Shown in pieces: positions 6,875 to 15,410 of a stretch of DNA of 15,429 bases (its first letter is position 1; each line of letters starts with the position of its first letter). The notes below the pieces were generated by a model, which had not been told where the DNA came from, did no database searches, and worked only from the letters and a program-made list of their open reading frames with translations. Made by a program: the position numbers and the translations under genes. The stretch comes from Pseudomonadales bacterium (GTDB lineage Bacteria; Pseudomonadota; Gammaproteobacteria; Pseudomonadales; Azotimanducaceae): NCBI GenBank assembly GCA_029244465.1, contig JAQWQN010000158.1, positions 1-15,429 of the forward strand, written 5' to 3'.

Positions 6875-7858
6875 ATGACATTTAATGCCTTCCAAGTGAC
6901 CAAGACAGACGAAGGGTTTGAGCGCGCAGTCGTAACTCGAGACGTGGCCGATTTGCCTGAAGGCGATGTGCTAATTGATGTTCAATATTCTTCAGTGAAT
7001 TTCAAAGATGCCTTGTCAGTGACTGGTAATCCAGGTGTGACCCGAAATTTCCCGCACACGCCAGGTATCGATGCTGCTGGTATTGTTATTGAAAGTGCGG
7101 ATGCTTCTGTTCCGAGTGGTGCAGAAGTTGTGGTTATCGGCTTTGATCTCGGGATGAACACAGCCGGTGGCTTTGGTCAAAAAGTCCGTGTCCCAAGTGA
7201 TTGGGTTGTCCGGCGGCCTGAAGGTTTAACCCTGCATGAAAGTATGATTCTGGGGACGGCTGGTTTCACCGCGGCGGAGTGCATCGATAAACTAGAATCG
7301 CACGGTATGACAACTGAGAGCGGCCCTGTGCTGGTCACAGGGGCGACCGGTGGGGTTGGTTCGGTCGCCGTAAAGCTACTCAGTCATCTTGGCTACGAAG
7401 TTGCTGCGGTCACCGGAAAGGCCGACAAGCATAACTTTCTAACCTCACTTGGGGCCAGTGAGATCTTGTCACGAGAAGAGATGATGGACGGCGGCAAACG
7501 ACCTTTACTTGCTGACCGTTGGGGTGGCGTCGTAGATACTGTCGGTGGTGAGATGTTGTTCAATGCGGTCAAGAGTCTGCGCTATGGCTGTTCGCTGGCC
7601 GCTTGTGGTCTTGTTGGTGGCGCCGATATTCCGGCAACTGTTTTCCCTTTCTTGTTACGGCACGTGAACATCTTGGGTATCGACTCGGTGGAGTTACCCC
7701 TCGCCGAAAAGAGACGTATTTGGAACCGTTTAGCCGATGAGTGGAAGCTAGATCTTGGTGACTTAGAGGAGGCGCTTACATTTGATACTCTTTCGGATGC
7801 GCTTGATCGTATTCTGGCGGGTCAAATGGTAGGCCGAGGCGTTTTACACCACAGTTAG
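6875..7858 (+). CDS. acuI: NADPH-dependent acrylyl-CoA reductase, AcuI/YhdH family
   Basis: Medium-chain dehydrogenase/reductase of the YhdH/AcuI group, which in studied members reduces toxic acryloyl-CoA to propionyl-CoA with NADPH; cytosolic. The 327-aa product matches the family length of about 325. It shows the GroES-like N-terminal half with SSVNFKDALSVTG (39-51) and PGIDAAGIV (63-71), then the nucleotide-binding loop VTGATGGVGSVAVKLL (154-169). VDTVGGEML (220-228) and the C-terminal end GRGVLHH complete the family pattern. No zinc-binding Cys set is visible, as expected for this group. The ATG at 6875 is chosen because AAGGA lies seven bases upstream and the family N-terminus starts here. 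Upstream in-frame starts would run into sohB and add about 53 unrelated residues. Acryloyl-CoA could come from DMSP or propionate/3-hydroxypropionate metabolism, but no such genes are in the window. Confidence 0.93.
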   Translation: MTFNAFQVTKTDEGFERAVVTRDVADLPEGDVLIDVQYSSVNFKDALSVTGNPGVTRNFPHTPGIDAAGIVIESADASVPSGAEVVVIGFDLGMNTAGGFGQKVRVPSDWVVRRPEGLTLHESMILGTAGFTAAECIDKLESHGMTTESGPVLVTGATGGVGSVAVKLLSHLGYEVAAVTGKADKHNFLTSLGASEILSREEMMDGGKRPLLADRWGGVVDTVGGEMLFNAVKSLRYGCSLAACGLVGGADIPATVFPFLLRHVNILGIDSVELPLAEKRRIWNRLADEWKLDLGDLEEALTFDTLSDALDRILAGQMVGRGVLHHS

Positions 7859-7891
7859 CGGTACGACAGATTTGTGGCTGGTGTTTTGAAC

Positions 7892-9064
7892 TCAGTCTCG
7901 GCGGAGTTTGGGATCTGGAGCGATCGGGCTTGGATATCGAAATATGACGAAATAACTGCTTGCGATTAGGGTCAGTACTGTTGCGAATTGGAGCACCAGA
8001 GCACCTGCATCCGACAGCAACTCGTTGCTGATCGCAATGTAGCTCAGTAAGAGTGAGAATTCTGAGGCTTGTCCCAGTCGATAGCCAACCTCCTTGCCGT
8101 TTTCGGCAGTCTCTCCCTGCAGTTTTAACAAGTAGGCAAATACGATTGGTTTTATCGCGATAAGGCTGGCTGCTAGCACAACGGCAGGGAGCCAATATTG
8201 AGGAATGAGACCGATGTCTAGTGTTGCGCCAACCGAGAAGAAAAAGAGCACGAGAAAAAAATCGCGCAGTGGCCGCAAACTTTCAGCGATGTACTGAGCG
8301 ATCGGAGATGTTGCAAGTGAAACGCCACCGATAAAAGCGCCTATCTCCAACGATAGCCCGATGAAGGAGGCGAGCGTGGCAACACCTAAGCACCACCCAA
8401 TAGCAATCAAAAATATGTATTCATGGAATGCATCGAACTTTTGGATCAGAAAAAGGAGTCCCCACCGCACGACTGCATAGGCGAATGCAATCACCAAGGG
8501 TAGTCCCAGAAATATGCTCGCAACGCTCGTCATCAAAGCCTGTGAATCAGCCCCGAGTCCCGTGATCAGTAATATGGCCAAAATTGCCAAAACGTCCTGA
8601 ATGAGCAAGAGGCTAACCACTATCTCCCCCACATGACGATGATGGAGGACGGTTGTGGGAAGAAGCTTGATGCCGAGAATTGTGCTAGAAAATCCTGCGG
8701 CAATGCCCGTGATCACACATTCAGTGATCGCGAACCCAAACGTAAACATCACTCCGAAGCCAAGGCTAAAAAAAGCAACTGTTGTCCCGAGTGCAGTTAG
8801 TAGCGACTCGCCGACCATATTTTTCAATTTCGCAGGCTGTAGATCAAGTCCGACTAGGAATAGAAGAAAGATAATGCCGAATTCCGCGATTTCGGTGAGA
8901 AGTGCCGGATCGTCTACTGATTGGGTACCAAAAGGGCCCAATATGCAGCCTACGGCGATGTAGGCCACGATCATCGGTTGACGTGTGTACAGGGCTACGG
9001 TCGCAAGAAGCGCCGCGCCGGCAAAAATAAAAAAAATCGATTCGATGATGCCGGTATGCGGCAT
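7892..9064 (-). CDS. CPA2-family cation/proton antiporter, membrane domain only
   Basis: Predicted inner-membrane monovalent cation/H+ antiporter of the KefB/KefC-like CPA2 family. The 390-aa product is almost wholly hydrophobic, with about a dozen membrane segments. Diagnostic blocks include VAYIAVGCILGPFG (33-46), FGIIFLLFLVGLDL (62-75) and LLLIQDVLAIL (152-162). The Gln156-Asp157 pair occupies the ion-binding site where electrogenic antiporters usually have Asp-Asp, and KefC-type proteins also carry Gln-Asp. The protein ends shortly after the last membrane segment, so the cytosolic RCK (TrkA-N) regulatory domain of KefB/C is missing. The ATG at 9064 is preceded by GAGGGGTG at good spacing. 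It lies 29 bp after the DUF934 gene and is probably in its operon. The ion (K+ or Na+) cannot be told from sequence. Confidence 0.9.
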   Translation of the reverse strand: MPHTGIIESIFFIFAGAALLATVALYTRQPMIVAYIAVGCILGPFGTQSVDDPALLTEIAEFGIIFLLFLVGLDLQPAKLKNMVGESLLTALGTTVAFFSLGFGVMFTFGFAITECVITGIAAGFSSTILGIKLLPTTVLHHRHVGEIVVSLLLIQDVLAILAILLITGLGADSQALMTSVASIFLGLPLVIAFAYAVVRWGLLFLIQKFDAFHEYIFLIAIGWCLGVATLASFIGLSLEIGAFIGGVSLATSPIAQYIAESLRPLRDFFLVLFFFSVGATLDIGLIPQYWLPAVVLAASLIAIKPIVFAYLLKLQGETAENGKEVGYRLGQASEFSLLLSYIAISNELLSDAGALVLQFATVLTLIASSYFVIFRYPSPIAPDPKLRRD

Positions 9065-9071
9065 AAGATTG

Positions 9072-9090
9072 CACCCCTCAGTTGGGGGGT
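9072..9090 (-). promoter_or_regulatory. Inverted repeat covering the ribosome binding site of the CPA2 antiporter gene
   Basis: On the minus strand ACCCC (9090-9086) can pair with GGGGT (9077-9073) across an 8-base loop. The 3' arm is most of the GAGGGGTG ribosome binding site (9079-9072). There is no T run, so it does not look like a terminator. It might limit antiporter translation relative to cysI and DUF934. The stem is only 5 bp. Confidence 0.35.
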
Positions 9091-9093
9091 ATT

Positions 9094-9531
9094 CTACGCG
9101 TTCACGCCTCTAGAGATACGCTGGAAGGACTGCTCCGGTTGGATTGCAGATCCCTGGTAGTGTGCACTATAGGGGTCAATTAGCGCGAGATACCGTTCGG
9201 GTAGTCGATTCTTTGCGACATCGATCACATCGAAGCCGCACCGCACGAGGTAGTGGACGATGTCTTCGTGAGTAGCACCCATTGCTCTGAGTTCACCCGT
9301 GTAGCCAAAGCGTGTACGCAACAGAACCGCAATTGAAAGCGCTCGGCCATCCACGAAACTTGGAAATTCTATTGCAATCCCGGCGGCATTCGCCGTGTCA
9401 CGGCTCGGTTCTTCGTCGCATTGCATGAGAAGTGGGCTACTACCATCCCAATCTGCTGAGGATTGGTAATGTGTTTCCTCACTCTCGACAACCTCCCACG
9501 TAGTTGCGCCTTTTCTAAGCTGCGTTGGCAT
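9094..9531 (-). CDS. DUF934 protein, companion of sulfite reductase
   Basis: A 145-aa soluble protein of the DUF934 (COG3749) family, commonly annotated as probably involved in sulfite reduction because it sits beside cysI in many proteobacteria. The biochemical role is unproven. The family core is clear: FPSFVDGRALSIAVLLR (56-72), GYTGELRAMG (76-85) and YLVRCGFDVIDV (94-105), with the tail SAHYQGSAIQP (122-132). The ATG at 9531 overlaps the end of cysI by 17 nt and has AAGGAA eight bases upstream, a typical translationally coupled arrangement. A much longer in-frame reading (start near 9804) would lie inside cysI in another frame and add 91 unrelated residues, so it is rejected. The CPA2 antiporter gene follows after 29 bp. 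Confidence 0.92.
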   Translation of the reverse strand: MPTQLRKGATTWEVVESEETHYQSSADWDGSSPLLMQCDEEPSRDTANAAGIAIEFPSFVDGRALSIAVLLRTRFGYTGELRAMGATHEDIVHYLVRCGFDVIDVAKNRLPERYLALIDPYSAHYQGSAIQPEQSFQRISRGVNA

Positions 9532-11176
9532 AAACGTGTTCCTTGAATGGATCGATACCGATACGGCGAAATGTTGCGAGAAAAGACTCGCCGCTGTAAC
9601 GGTTGTTGGTGTAGACGTTGAGAATTTTCTCAATGATGTCTGGCACTTCATCGCGCGCAAAGGACGGCCCGAGAATTTGACCCAATGCAGCCTGTTCGCC
9701 ACTGTGGCCGGAATGCCCACCAACCGATATCTGGTAGAACTCACTGCCTTTTTTATCGACGCCCAGAATACCGATGTGGCCAACGTGATGGTGCCCGCAG
9801 GCATTCATACAACCAGAAATATTGACGTCGAGTTCCCCTAGATCGTGGAGATAGTCCTCATCGTCGAAGCGTCTTTGAATGGCTTCAGCGACGGGGATAG
9901 ATTTTGCGTTAGCAAGCGAGCAGTAATCGCCGCCTGGGCAGCAAATCATATCGGTGAGTTGACCTTTGTTGGCCTCGCCTAATCCGTTTGCGCATGCAGC
10001 TTGCCAGAGCGCAAAGAGGCTAGATTGAGCAACGTGCGGCAGGACGAAATTCTGTTCGTGGCTAATGCAAATCTCGCCATAGCCAAACTCTTCTGACCAT
10101 TGCGCAACGCTGTCCATCTGTTTGTCGGTTACGTCCCCAGGTGGGATACCGGTAACTTTTGTGGACAAAGTCACTGACGCGTACCCAGGTTGCTTGTGGG
10201 CGAACACGTTTTGTGCCAGCCATCGACTGAACTTTGGGTGTTGTAATCGCAGGTCGTCAAAGTCCAAGTCCTGGGCTGCGGCAAAATCCGGATCGATAAA
10301 GTGCGATTGTAGGCGAGCGATTTCCTCAGCCGTGACGGTGCCTGATCCTTCTTTGAGGAAGTGCCATTCTTGCTCGACCTTTTTTCGAAAAAGTTCCGCA
10401 CCCATTGCGCGAACGAGAATCTTGATGCGAGCTTTGTATTTATTGTCGCGACGACCGTAGCGGTTATAGACCCGCATGATGGCCTCAAGGTAGCTAAGCA
10501 CGTGTTGCACAGGGACGTTTTGCCCAATGAGTGCGCCGATTACAGGCGTCCTTCCTAAGCCTCCGCCGACGAAGAAGTCGAATTGGGCGGAACCAGACGG
10601 CGCTCGTGTAACTTGCAGTCCGATGTCGTGTACGGCAATGGCTGCGCGATCTTCCTTAGCTCCGGTGACGGCTATCTTGAACTTTCTTGGCAACCAGTCG
10701 AACTCGGGGTGTGCGGTTGACCATTGACGGATTAACTCGCAATAAGGTCTTGGATCGATTGCTTCGTCGAACGCGGCACCAGCAAATTCATCAGTGGTCA
10801 CATTTCTGATGCAACTACCGCTGGTTTGGATTGCGTGCATGTCGACAGACGCGAGATCCTGCAGAATGTCGGGTACTTCGGCGAGTTCGGGCCAGTTGAA
10901 CTGAATATTCTGGCGGGTACTAAGATGCCCATAGCCCCGGTCGTATTCACGTGCGATTTTAGCGAGCATGCGTAGCTGGACGCTTGAGAGGTTGCCGTAC
11001 GGCACCGCAACACGAAGCATAGGTGCGAGCCGTTGTATGTACAGACCGTTGCGCAAGCGCAGTTGCAGAAATTCGTCTTCGGCGAGCTCTCCGGCTAGAT
11101 AACGCTCAGTCTGCTCTCGGTAGTGAGCGACTCTTTCGGTAACAAAGGTACGATCGAAATCGTCATAGGTATACAT
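9515..11176 (-). CDS. cysI: Sulfite reductase hemoprotein (siroheme, 4Fe-4S), nitrite/sulfite reductase family
   Basis: Six-electron reduction of sulfite to sulfide for cysteine and methionine synthesis; cytosolic. The 553-aa product shows two ferredoxin-like half-domains and the siroheme/4Fe-4S core. The cluster ligands follow the CX5C...CX3C pattern: Cys413 and Cys419 in CCPGGDYCSLANAKS, then Cys456 and Cys460 in GCMNACGHHHVGHIGI. Siroheme-contacting blocks include GHLSTRQNIQFNW (83-95) and TSGSCIRNVTTDEFAG (118-133). Nitrite reductases share this fold, but the DUF934 partner directly downstream points to assimilatory sulfite reduction. No cysJ-type flavoprotein gene is adjacent, so the electron donor is unknown. 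The ATG at 11176 has no clear ribosome binding site. A good promoter lies about 30 bp upstream, giving a leader of roughly 25 nt. Confidence 0.95.
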   Translation of the reverse strand: MYTYDDFDRTFVTERVAHYREQTERYLAGELAEDEFLQLRLRNGLYIQRLAPMLRVAVPYGNLSSVQLRMLAKIAREYDRGYGHLSTRQNIQFNWPELAEVPDILQDLASVDMHAIQTSGSCIRNVTTDEFAGAAFDEAIDPRPYCELIRQWSTAHPEFDWLPRKFKIAVTGAKEDRAAIAVHDIGLQVTRAPSGSAQFDFFVGGGLGRTPVIGALIGQNVPVQHVLSYLEAIMRVYNRYGRRDNKYKARIKILVRAMGAELFRKKVEQEWHFLKEGSGTVTAEEIARLQSHFIDPDFAAAQDLDFDDLRLQHPKFSRWLAQNVFAHKQPGYASVTLSTKVTGIPPGDVTDKQMDSVAQWSEEFGYGEICISHEQNFVLPHVAQSSLFALWQAACANGLGEANKGQLTDMICCPGGDYCSLANAKSIPVAEAIQRRFDDEDYLHDLGELDVNISGCMNACGHHHVGHIGILGVDKKGSEFYQISVGGHSGHSGEQAALGQILGPSFARDEVPDIIEKILNVYTNNRYSGESFLATFRRIGIDPFKEHVYANAA

Positions 11177-11208
11177 GTGAAAAAGATTGGCGTGGTGTTC
11201 GGCGCGCG

Positions 11209-11237
11209 AAGATAGCAGTACTCGCTATCGCTGCCAA
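11209..11237 (-). promoter_or_regulatory. cysI promoter with an inverted repeat in the spacer
   Basis: On the minus strand TTGGCA (11237-11232, five of six to consensus) and TATCTT (11214-11209, four of six) are separated by 17 bp, the optimal sigma70 spacing. Transcription would begin near 11202, about 25 nt before the cysI ATG. A dyad, GATAGC and GCTATC with a 7-base centre (11211-11229), spans the spacer and the -10 element, where a repressor would block polymerase. Sulfur control (CysB or another regulator) is plausible but not shown. Confidence 0.55.
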
Positions 11238-11249
11238 TGAACGAACGGA

Positions 11250-11261
11250 TATAAGCTTATA
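11250..11261. repeat. 12-bp perfect palindrome in the cysI upstream region
   Basis: TATAAGCTTATA is a perfect palindrome lying 13 bp upstream of the -35 element of the proposed cysI promoter, and 38 bp upstream of the -35 of the possible promoter of the small membrane gene. It could be an activator or repressor site serving either direction. An AT-rich palindrome of this length can also arise by chance. Confidence 0.35.
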
Positions 11262-11298
11262 AGAGGAAGTTGCTCGAAGAAAGATGAGACTGCACGCT

Positions 11299-11326
11299 TT
11301 GTACGCGCTGCGAATCTGCGTATCAT
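11299..11326 (+). promoter_or_regulatory. Possible promoter of the small membrane-protein gene
   Basis: TTGTAC (11299-11304) and TATCAT (11321-11326, five of six to consensus) are separated by 16 bp. Transcription would start near 11333, about 33 nt before the ATG at 11366. The -35 match is poor, so confidence is low. Confidence 0.35.
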
Positions 11327-11365
11327 GCGCGCCGTCGAGAGCTACAGCGCGGAATTGAGGGTCCA

Positions 11366-11506
11366 ATGTCAGAAAAGAGTATCAATGACCAGCAACAGGT
11401 GGAGGCGTCCGACAGTGCAGCGGATGCAAAGGTCATTTTGGTTGTTTTTGTTGCTGCAGTTGCGTTTGCGGTACACCTTATTTCCGGCTTCACCTTCGAT
11501 TTTTGA
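11366..11506 (+). CDS. 46-aa single-pass membrane protein, function unknown
   Basis: A short gene not matching any family I recognise. The ATG at 11366 is preceded by TGAGG five bases upstream, a good ribosome binding site. The first 22 residues are polar and mostly acidic (MSEKSINDQQQVEASDSAAD, then AK). Residues 23-41 form one hydrophobic membrane helix (VILVVFVAAVAFAVHLISG), and the protein ends in FTFDF. There is no Cys and no signal cleavage site, so an inner-membrane protein with a cytosolic N-terminus is the simple reading. It sits alone between divergent cysI and convergent metH, whose stop is 27 bp away. Clear ribosome binding site, amphipathic division and lack of overlap with any other gene support it as real. 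It could be a small accessory subunit of a larger membrane complex, but nothing shows which. Confidence 0.6.
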   Translation: MSEKSINDQQQVEASDSAADAKVILVVFVAAVAFAVHLISGFTFDF

Positions 11507-11533
11507 ACGTGGAGCAGTCTGCTTTTTGCTGGA

Positions 11534-14500
11534 TTAATTGAGAAGAGGCCGTAGCGTGCGCTCTGCATCTTCCTCAGACAGTCCTGTTCGTTTTGCATAG
11601 TCCAGAAGTTGGTCGCGGTCGATTTTCCCGACACCAAAATACCTGCTTCCAGGGTGTGCAAAATACCAGCCGCTCACCGATGCTGCAGGATTCATAGCAA
11701 AGCTGTCTGTCAGTGACATGCCAGTGTGATTGGTCGCATCGAGCAACTCAAACAGGGCAGCTTTCTGCGAATGGTCTGGGCACGCTGGATACCCAGGTGC
11801 CGGCCGTATGCCTTGGTAACGTTCTCTGATGAGCGCGTCGCTGGACAACGCTTCTTCAGCATCATAACCCCAAAAGTCCGTTCTCACTTTGAAGTGTAGG
11901 TATTCGGCAAAAGCCTCGGCCAGTCGGTCGGCGAGAGACTTAACCAGAATCTGTTGGTAGTCGTCGTTGCCGTATGAAATAAGGGCCGTATCGATACCTA
12001 GACCAGCAGTGACGGCGAATCCGCCAATATAGTCTTCTTCCCCGGCCGGAGCGACAAAGTCAGCGAGACAATAATTGGGCGCGAGGTCATCGGGTTTAGG
12101 CGATTGTTGACGTAGGTGTACAATGATTTTTGTGGGCTCCAAACTGCGCTCGGTAGCAAAGATCGCGACGTCATCATCCTGACTTCGGTTTGCGCGCCAC
12201 AAGCCGTATACCCCTTTGCATTGCAGCGTTCCATCATCTATCAGCCTATCGAGCATTGCTGTGGCGTCAGCGAATAGATCGCGAGCGGCAGATCCGACGA
12301 CATCGTCATCTAAAATTTTTGGGTACTTGCCCGCAAGTTCCCAAGTCATAAAAAACGGGGTCCAATCGATGAACGGTACTAGCTCCGAGATTTCGGGTTC
12401 GATGGCGTAAACGCCAAGTTTGCTCGGCTTCACTGGCACGTGCGGGTCGCCAACAAAATGATTGTATCGAGCATCGGATAGGGGCAAAAATGCCCGTTTA
12501 GCCTGACGTGCTGCGACGCGATCGCGCACTTTCGCATAGTCGAGTTCAATTTCGGTTGCGAATGCTTGATATTGCGTGTCATCACTGAGCAGCCGAGCTG
12601 CCGTTTGCACAGCTCTGGAGGCATCTGACACGTACACCGTGGCACGATTCTTAAAGGCTGGCGCGATCCTGGCTGCGGTGTGTGCCTTGCTCGTGGTCGC
12701 ACCGCCAATTAGTAGAGGGATGTTTAGATCAAGACGTTGCATTTCCGCGGCAACATTCACCATCTCGTCCAAGGATGGGGTGATCAGGCCCGATAAACCA
12801 ATTGCTTGTGCATTCTGGTCAATCGCAGTTTGCAGAATCGTTTCTGCAGGGACCATCACCCCAAGGTCAATCACTTCATAGTTATTGCACTGAAGAACAA
12901 CGCCAACGATGTTCTTTCCAATATCGTGGACGTCGCCCTTCACCGTCGCCATGACGATCTTACCTTTGCTCTGACGTTTTCCACCTTTCTCTGCATCAAT
13001 GAAAGGGACGAGATGTGCAACAGCTTGTTTCATGACGCGAGCGCTTTTAACAACTTGAGGGAGAAACATTTTTCCTGAACCAAACAGGTCCCCAACGACT
13101 GACATGCCAGCCATTAACGGTCCCTCGATGACGTCAAGGGGCCTGGGAGCAGCGAGGCGCGCTTCTTCTGTGTCTTCAATGATGAATTCGGTAATGCCGT
13201 TTACTAACGCATGAGAAAGTCTGCTTGCAACTTCTGCAGAGCGCCATTCATCGTTAGCCTTGTCCGCACCAGACCCCGACGAGCTTAACGTGTTAGCTAA
13301 CGCCAATAGACGGTCGGTCGCATTTTCGTTTCTGTTAAGAACAAGATCTTCAGCGGCTTCGCGTGCCTCTTCTGGTAGGTCGGCATAGATACCGAGCTGC
13401 CCGGCGTTAACGATTGCCATCGTTAAACCGGCTTGGATTGCGTGATATAGAAATACGGTATGTATGGCTTCACGGACGGGATTATTGCCGCGGAAGGAAA
13501 ACGACACATTGCTGAGTCCGCCTGAGGTGCTTGCGTGTGGCAGGTTGTCTTTAATCCATTGTACGGCTTGGATGAAGTCCACCGCGTAGTTGTTGTGTTC
13601 TTCGATGCCGGTGCCAATCGCAAAAATGTTAGCGTCGAAAATTATGTCACTAGGAGCAACACCGACGATCTCTATGAGGATGCGATAAGACCGTTCACAA
13701 ATTTGGATTTTGCGTTCGTATGTATCAGCCTGCCCGTCTTCGTCGAATGCCATTACGATTACGGCTGCGCCGAAACGCCTACATTCATTTGCCTGTTTGA
13801 TGAAACTCTCTTCACCTTCTTTTAGGCTGATGGAGTTAACAATCGCTTTTCCCTGCACACATTTCAGTCCGGCGTTGATGATTGACCATTGGCTTGAGTC
13901 AATCATGATCGGAACGCGCGCTATGTCCGGCTCTGCCGCGATCAAGTTGAGGAACTCGGTCATAACGGCTTGCCCATCGAGCATGCCTTCATCCATATTG
14001 ATATCGATGATTTGTGCGCCGTTTTCGACCTGCTGGCGAGCAACCTCCAGCGCTGCACTCAAATCATCCTCACGGATGAGTCGGGCAAATTTTGCAGAAC
14101 CTGTCACGTTGGTTCTTTCTCCAACGTTGACAAAAAGAGAAGCGTCATTGACCGCTAGGGCTTCCAAGCCAGACAGCCGGAGTTGCGTTGATATCTCTGG
14201 AATCACTCGCGGCCGGAGTTCGGCCATAGCTGTTGCTATCGCCGCGATGTGTTTTGGCGTCGTACCGCAACAGCCGCCGACAATGTTTACCCAGCCAGAC
14301 TCTGCATAATCAGATACGATTTCTGCCATCTGTTCGGCCGTTTGGTCATATTCCCCGAAAGCGTTTGGGAGCCCCGCATTTGGATGAACGCTCACTGGAA
14401 ACGGACTGAGTTTAGCCAGTTCGGAAATATAGGGCCGAAGTTGTTCTGCCCCAAGCGCACAGTTTAGGCCAACCGCCATTGGGTTGGCGTGCGCGATTGA

Positions 14501-15220
14501 ATTTAAGAAGGCTTCCGTCGTTTGCCCAGAGAGCGTTCGCCCTGATGCATCTGTGATTGTGCCAGAGACGATGATGGGTAGAGGCGCGAGCTGGTTTTGT
14601 TTTCGCGCATCGTTGCGTCTAAGCATTGCGTAGATAGCAGCTTTAGCATTGAGTGTGTCAAACACGGTTTCGAGCATGAGTAGATGCACGCCCCCTGCAA
14701 TAAGGCCATCAATGGACTCGGTATAGATTTCGACAAGCTCGTCGAAAGTAATATTGCGGAATCCCGGGGCATCAACATCAGGGGACAGGCTTGCGGAGCG
14801 ATTCGTGGGACCGATGGAACCGGCAACGAACCTTGGCTTGTCGACCGTTGTATATCGATCGGCGATCTGCCGCGCAAGCTCTGCGCCGGTTTGGTTGATT
14901 TCGAAGGCGAAGTCTTCTAATCCAAAATCTGCTTGGGCGAGTGATGTCGCAGAAAAAGTGTTGGTTGAAATGATATCTGCGCCAGCATCCAGGTAGGAGG
15001 CGTGAACTTCGGCAACGACTTCAGGCTTAACTAAATTTAAGACGTCGTGGTTACCTTGGAGTGGACTGCCGTGGCCAGAAAATCGTGCACCGCGATAGTC
15101 CTCTTCAGCGAGTTTGTAGCCTTGTAACGCGGTTCCATAAGCACCGTCTAGAATAAGAATCTTCTGACCGAGTTGTTCTTGGAGCGACTCATCAGTCAAT
15201 TTGGGGGCAATATTTGTCAT
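11534..15220 (-). CDS. metH: Cobalamin-dependent methionine synthase
   Basis: Transfers a methyl group from 5-methyltetrahydrofolate to homocysteine through methylcobalamin; cytosolic. The 1228-aa product is full length (E. coli MetH 1227 aa) with all four modules. The homocysteine-binding barrel (about 15-330) carries zinc ligands Cys254 in [13 protein letters not shown] and Cys317/Cys318 in GGCCGT. The pterin-binding barrel (about 360-625) includes [14 protein letters not shown]. The cobalamin cap and Rossmann domains (about 650-890) hold DVHDIGKN with the axial His765. The C-terminal SAM-dependent reactivation domain (about 900-1228) includes [15 protein letters not shown]. The ATG at 15220 gives an N-terminus like the family's. 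The gene converges with the small membrane-protein gene. The upstream region contains tandem repeats and a possible promoter. No cobalamin or SAH riboswitch was recognised there by eye. Confidence 0.98.
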   Translation of the reverse strand: MTNIAPKLTDESLQEQLGQKILILDGAYGTALQGYKLAEEDYRGARFSGHGSPLQGNHDVLNLVKPEVVAEVHASYLDAGADIISTNTFSATSLAQADFGLEDFAFEINQTGAELARQIADRYTTVDKPRFVAGSIGPTNRSASLSPDVDAPGFRNITFDELVEIYTESIDGLIAGGVHLLMLETVFDTLNAKAAIYAMLRRNDARKQNQLAPLPIIVSGTITDASGRTLSGQTTEAFLNSIAHANPMAVGLNCALGAEQLRPYISELAKLSPFPVSVHPNAGLPNAFGEYDQTAEQMAEIVSDYAESGWVNIVGGCCGTTPKHIAAIATAMAELRPRVIPEISTQLRLSGLEALAVNDASLFVNVGERTNVTGSAKFARLIREDDLSAALEVARQQVENGAQIIDINMDEGMLDGQAVMTEFLNLIAAEPDIARVPIMIDSSQWSIINAGLKCVQGKAIVNSISLKEGEESFIKQANECRRFGAAVIVMAFDEDGQADTYERKIQICERSYRILIEIVGVAPSDIIFDANIFAIGTGIEEHNNYAVDFIQAVQWIKDNLPHASTSGGLSNVSFSFRGNNPVREAIHTVFLYHAIQAGLTMAIVNAGQLGIYADLPEEAREAAEDLVLNRNENATDRLLALANTLSSSGSGADKANDEWRSAEVASRLSHALVNGITEFIIEDTEEARLAAPRPLDVIEGPLMAGMSVVGDLFGSGKMFLPQVVKSARVMKQAVAHLVPFIDAEKGGKRQSKGKIVMATVKGDVHDIGKNIVGVVLQCNNYEVIDLGVMVPAETILQTAIDQNAQAIGLSGLITPSLDEMVNVAAEMQRLDLNIPLLIGGATTSKAHTAARIAPAFKNRATVYVSDASRAVQTAARLLSDDTQYQAFATEIELDYAKVRDRVAARQAKRAFLPLSDARYNHFVGDPHVPVKPSKLGVYAIEPEISELVPFIDWTPFFMTWELAGKYPKILDDDVVGSAARDLFADATAMLDRLIDDGTLQCKGVYGLWRANRSQDDDVAIFATERSLEPTKIIVHLRQQSPKPDDLAPNYCLADFVAPAGEEDYIGGFAVTAGLGIDTALISYGNDDYQQILVKSLADRLAEAFAEYLHFKVRTDFWGYDAEEALSSDALIRERYQGIRPAPGYPACPDHSQKAALFELLDATNHTGMSLTDSFAMNPAASVSGWYFAHPGSRYFGVGKIDRDQLLDYAKRTGLSEEDAERTLRPLLN

Positions 15221-15226
15221 GAGTTA

Positions 15227-15309
15227 AATGCTTAGCAGAGGTTATGGAGAGGGTACGACGAACGAGTATGTTTAATGCTTAAATCAATGCTTAAATCAAC
15301 GCTTAAATC
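15227..15309. repeat. Three 12-bp tandem repeats plus an isolated core copy before metH
   Basis: AATGCTTAAATC occurs at 15274-15285 and 15286-15297, followed by AACGCTTAAATC at 15298-15309 with one base changed. The 8-base core AATGCTTA appears once more at 15227-15234, just seven bases before the metH ATG. The array lies wholly in the metH upstream region and, if the proposed promoter is right, in its leader. It may be a regulator array, a leader element or a slippage-prone repeat. Confidence 0.8.
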
Positions 15310-15341
15310 TAAGGCGCGGTGAACTTGAAAACAATTGAAGT

Positions 15342-15357
15342 TTAGACGTAGAAACGT
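15342..15357. promoter_or_regulatory. Weak MetJ-box-like pair upstream of metH
   Basis: AGACGTAG and AAACGTGA lie directly side by side and match the MetJ met-box AGACGTCT at six and five of eight positions. MetJ is known only from some gammaproteobacteria, and metH itself is not always a direct target. The match is weak and offered only as a candidate. Confidence 0.15.
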
Positions 15358-15359
15358 GA

Positions 15360-15389
15360 ATCAAACTAATACGCGGGGAGGGTGGTCAA
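15360..15389 (-). promoter_or_regulatory. Possible metH promoter
   Basis: On the minus strand TTGACC (15389-15384) and TTTGAT (15365-15360) each match sigma70 elements at four of six positions and are 18 bp apart. Transcription would start near 15353, giving a leader of about 130 nt that contains the 12-bp repeats. The -35 lies inside the loop of a GC-rich inverted repeat, ACGCGGGG/CCGCGCGT (15371-15378 and 15395-15402), with one mismatch. Confidence 0.3.
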
Positions 15390-15410
15390 GAAAACCGCGC
15401 GTCCCCTATA

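Noticed and set aside
9532..9804. Long N-terminal extension of the DUF934 protein
   Set aside because: It lies inside cysI out of frame; the internal ATG at 9531 with AAGGAA upstream gives the normal family length.
11513..11527. Possible terminator after the small membrane-protein gene
   Set aside because: AGCA/TGCT gives only a 4-bp stem before five T residues, too weak to list as a terminator.
13710..14309. Plus-strand reading frame of 199 codons inside metH
   Set aside because: It is a Ser/Ala-rich antisense shadow of a fully conserved metH region with no family resemblance.
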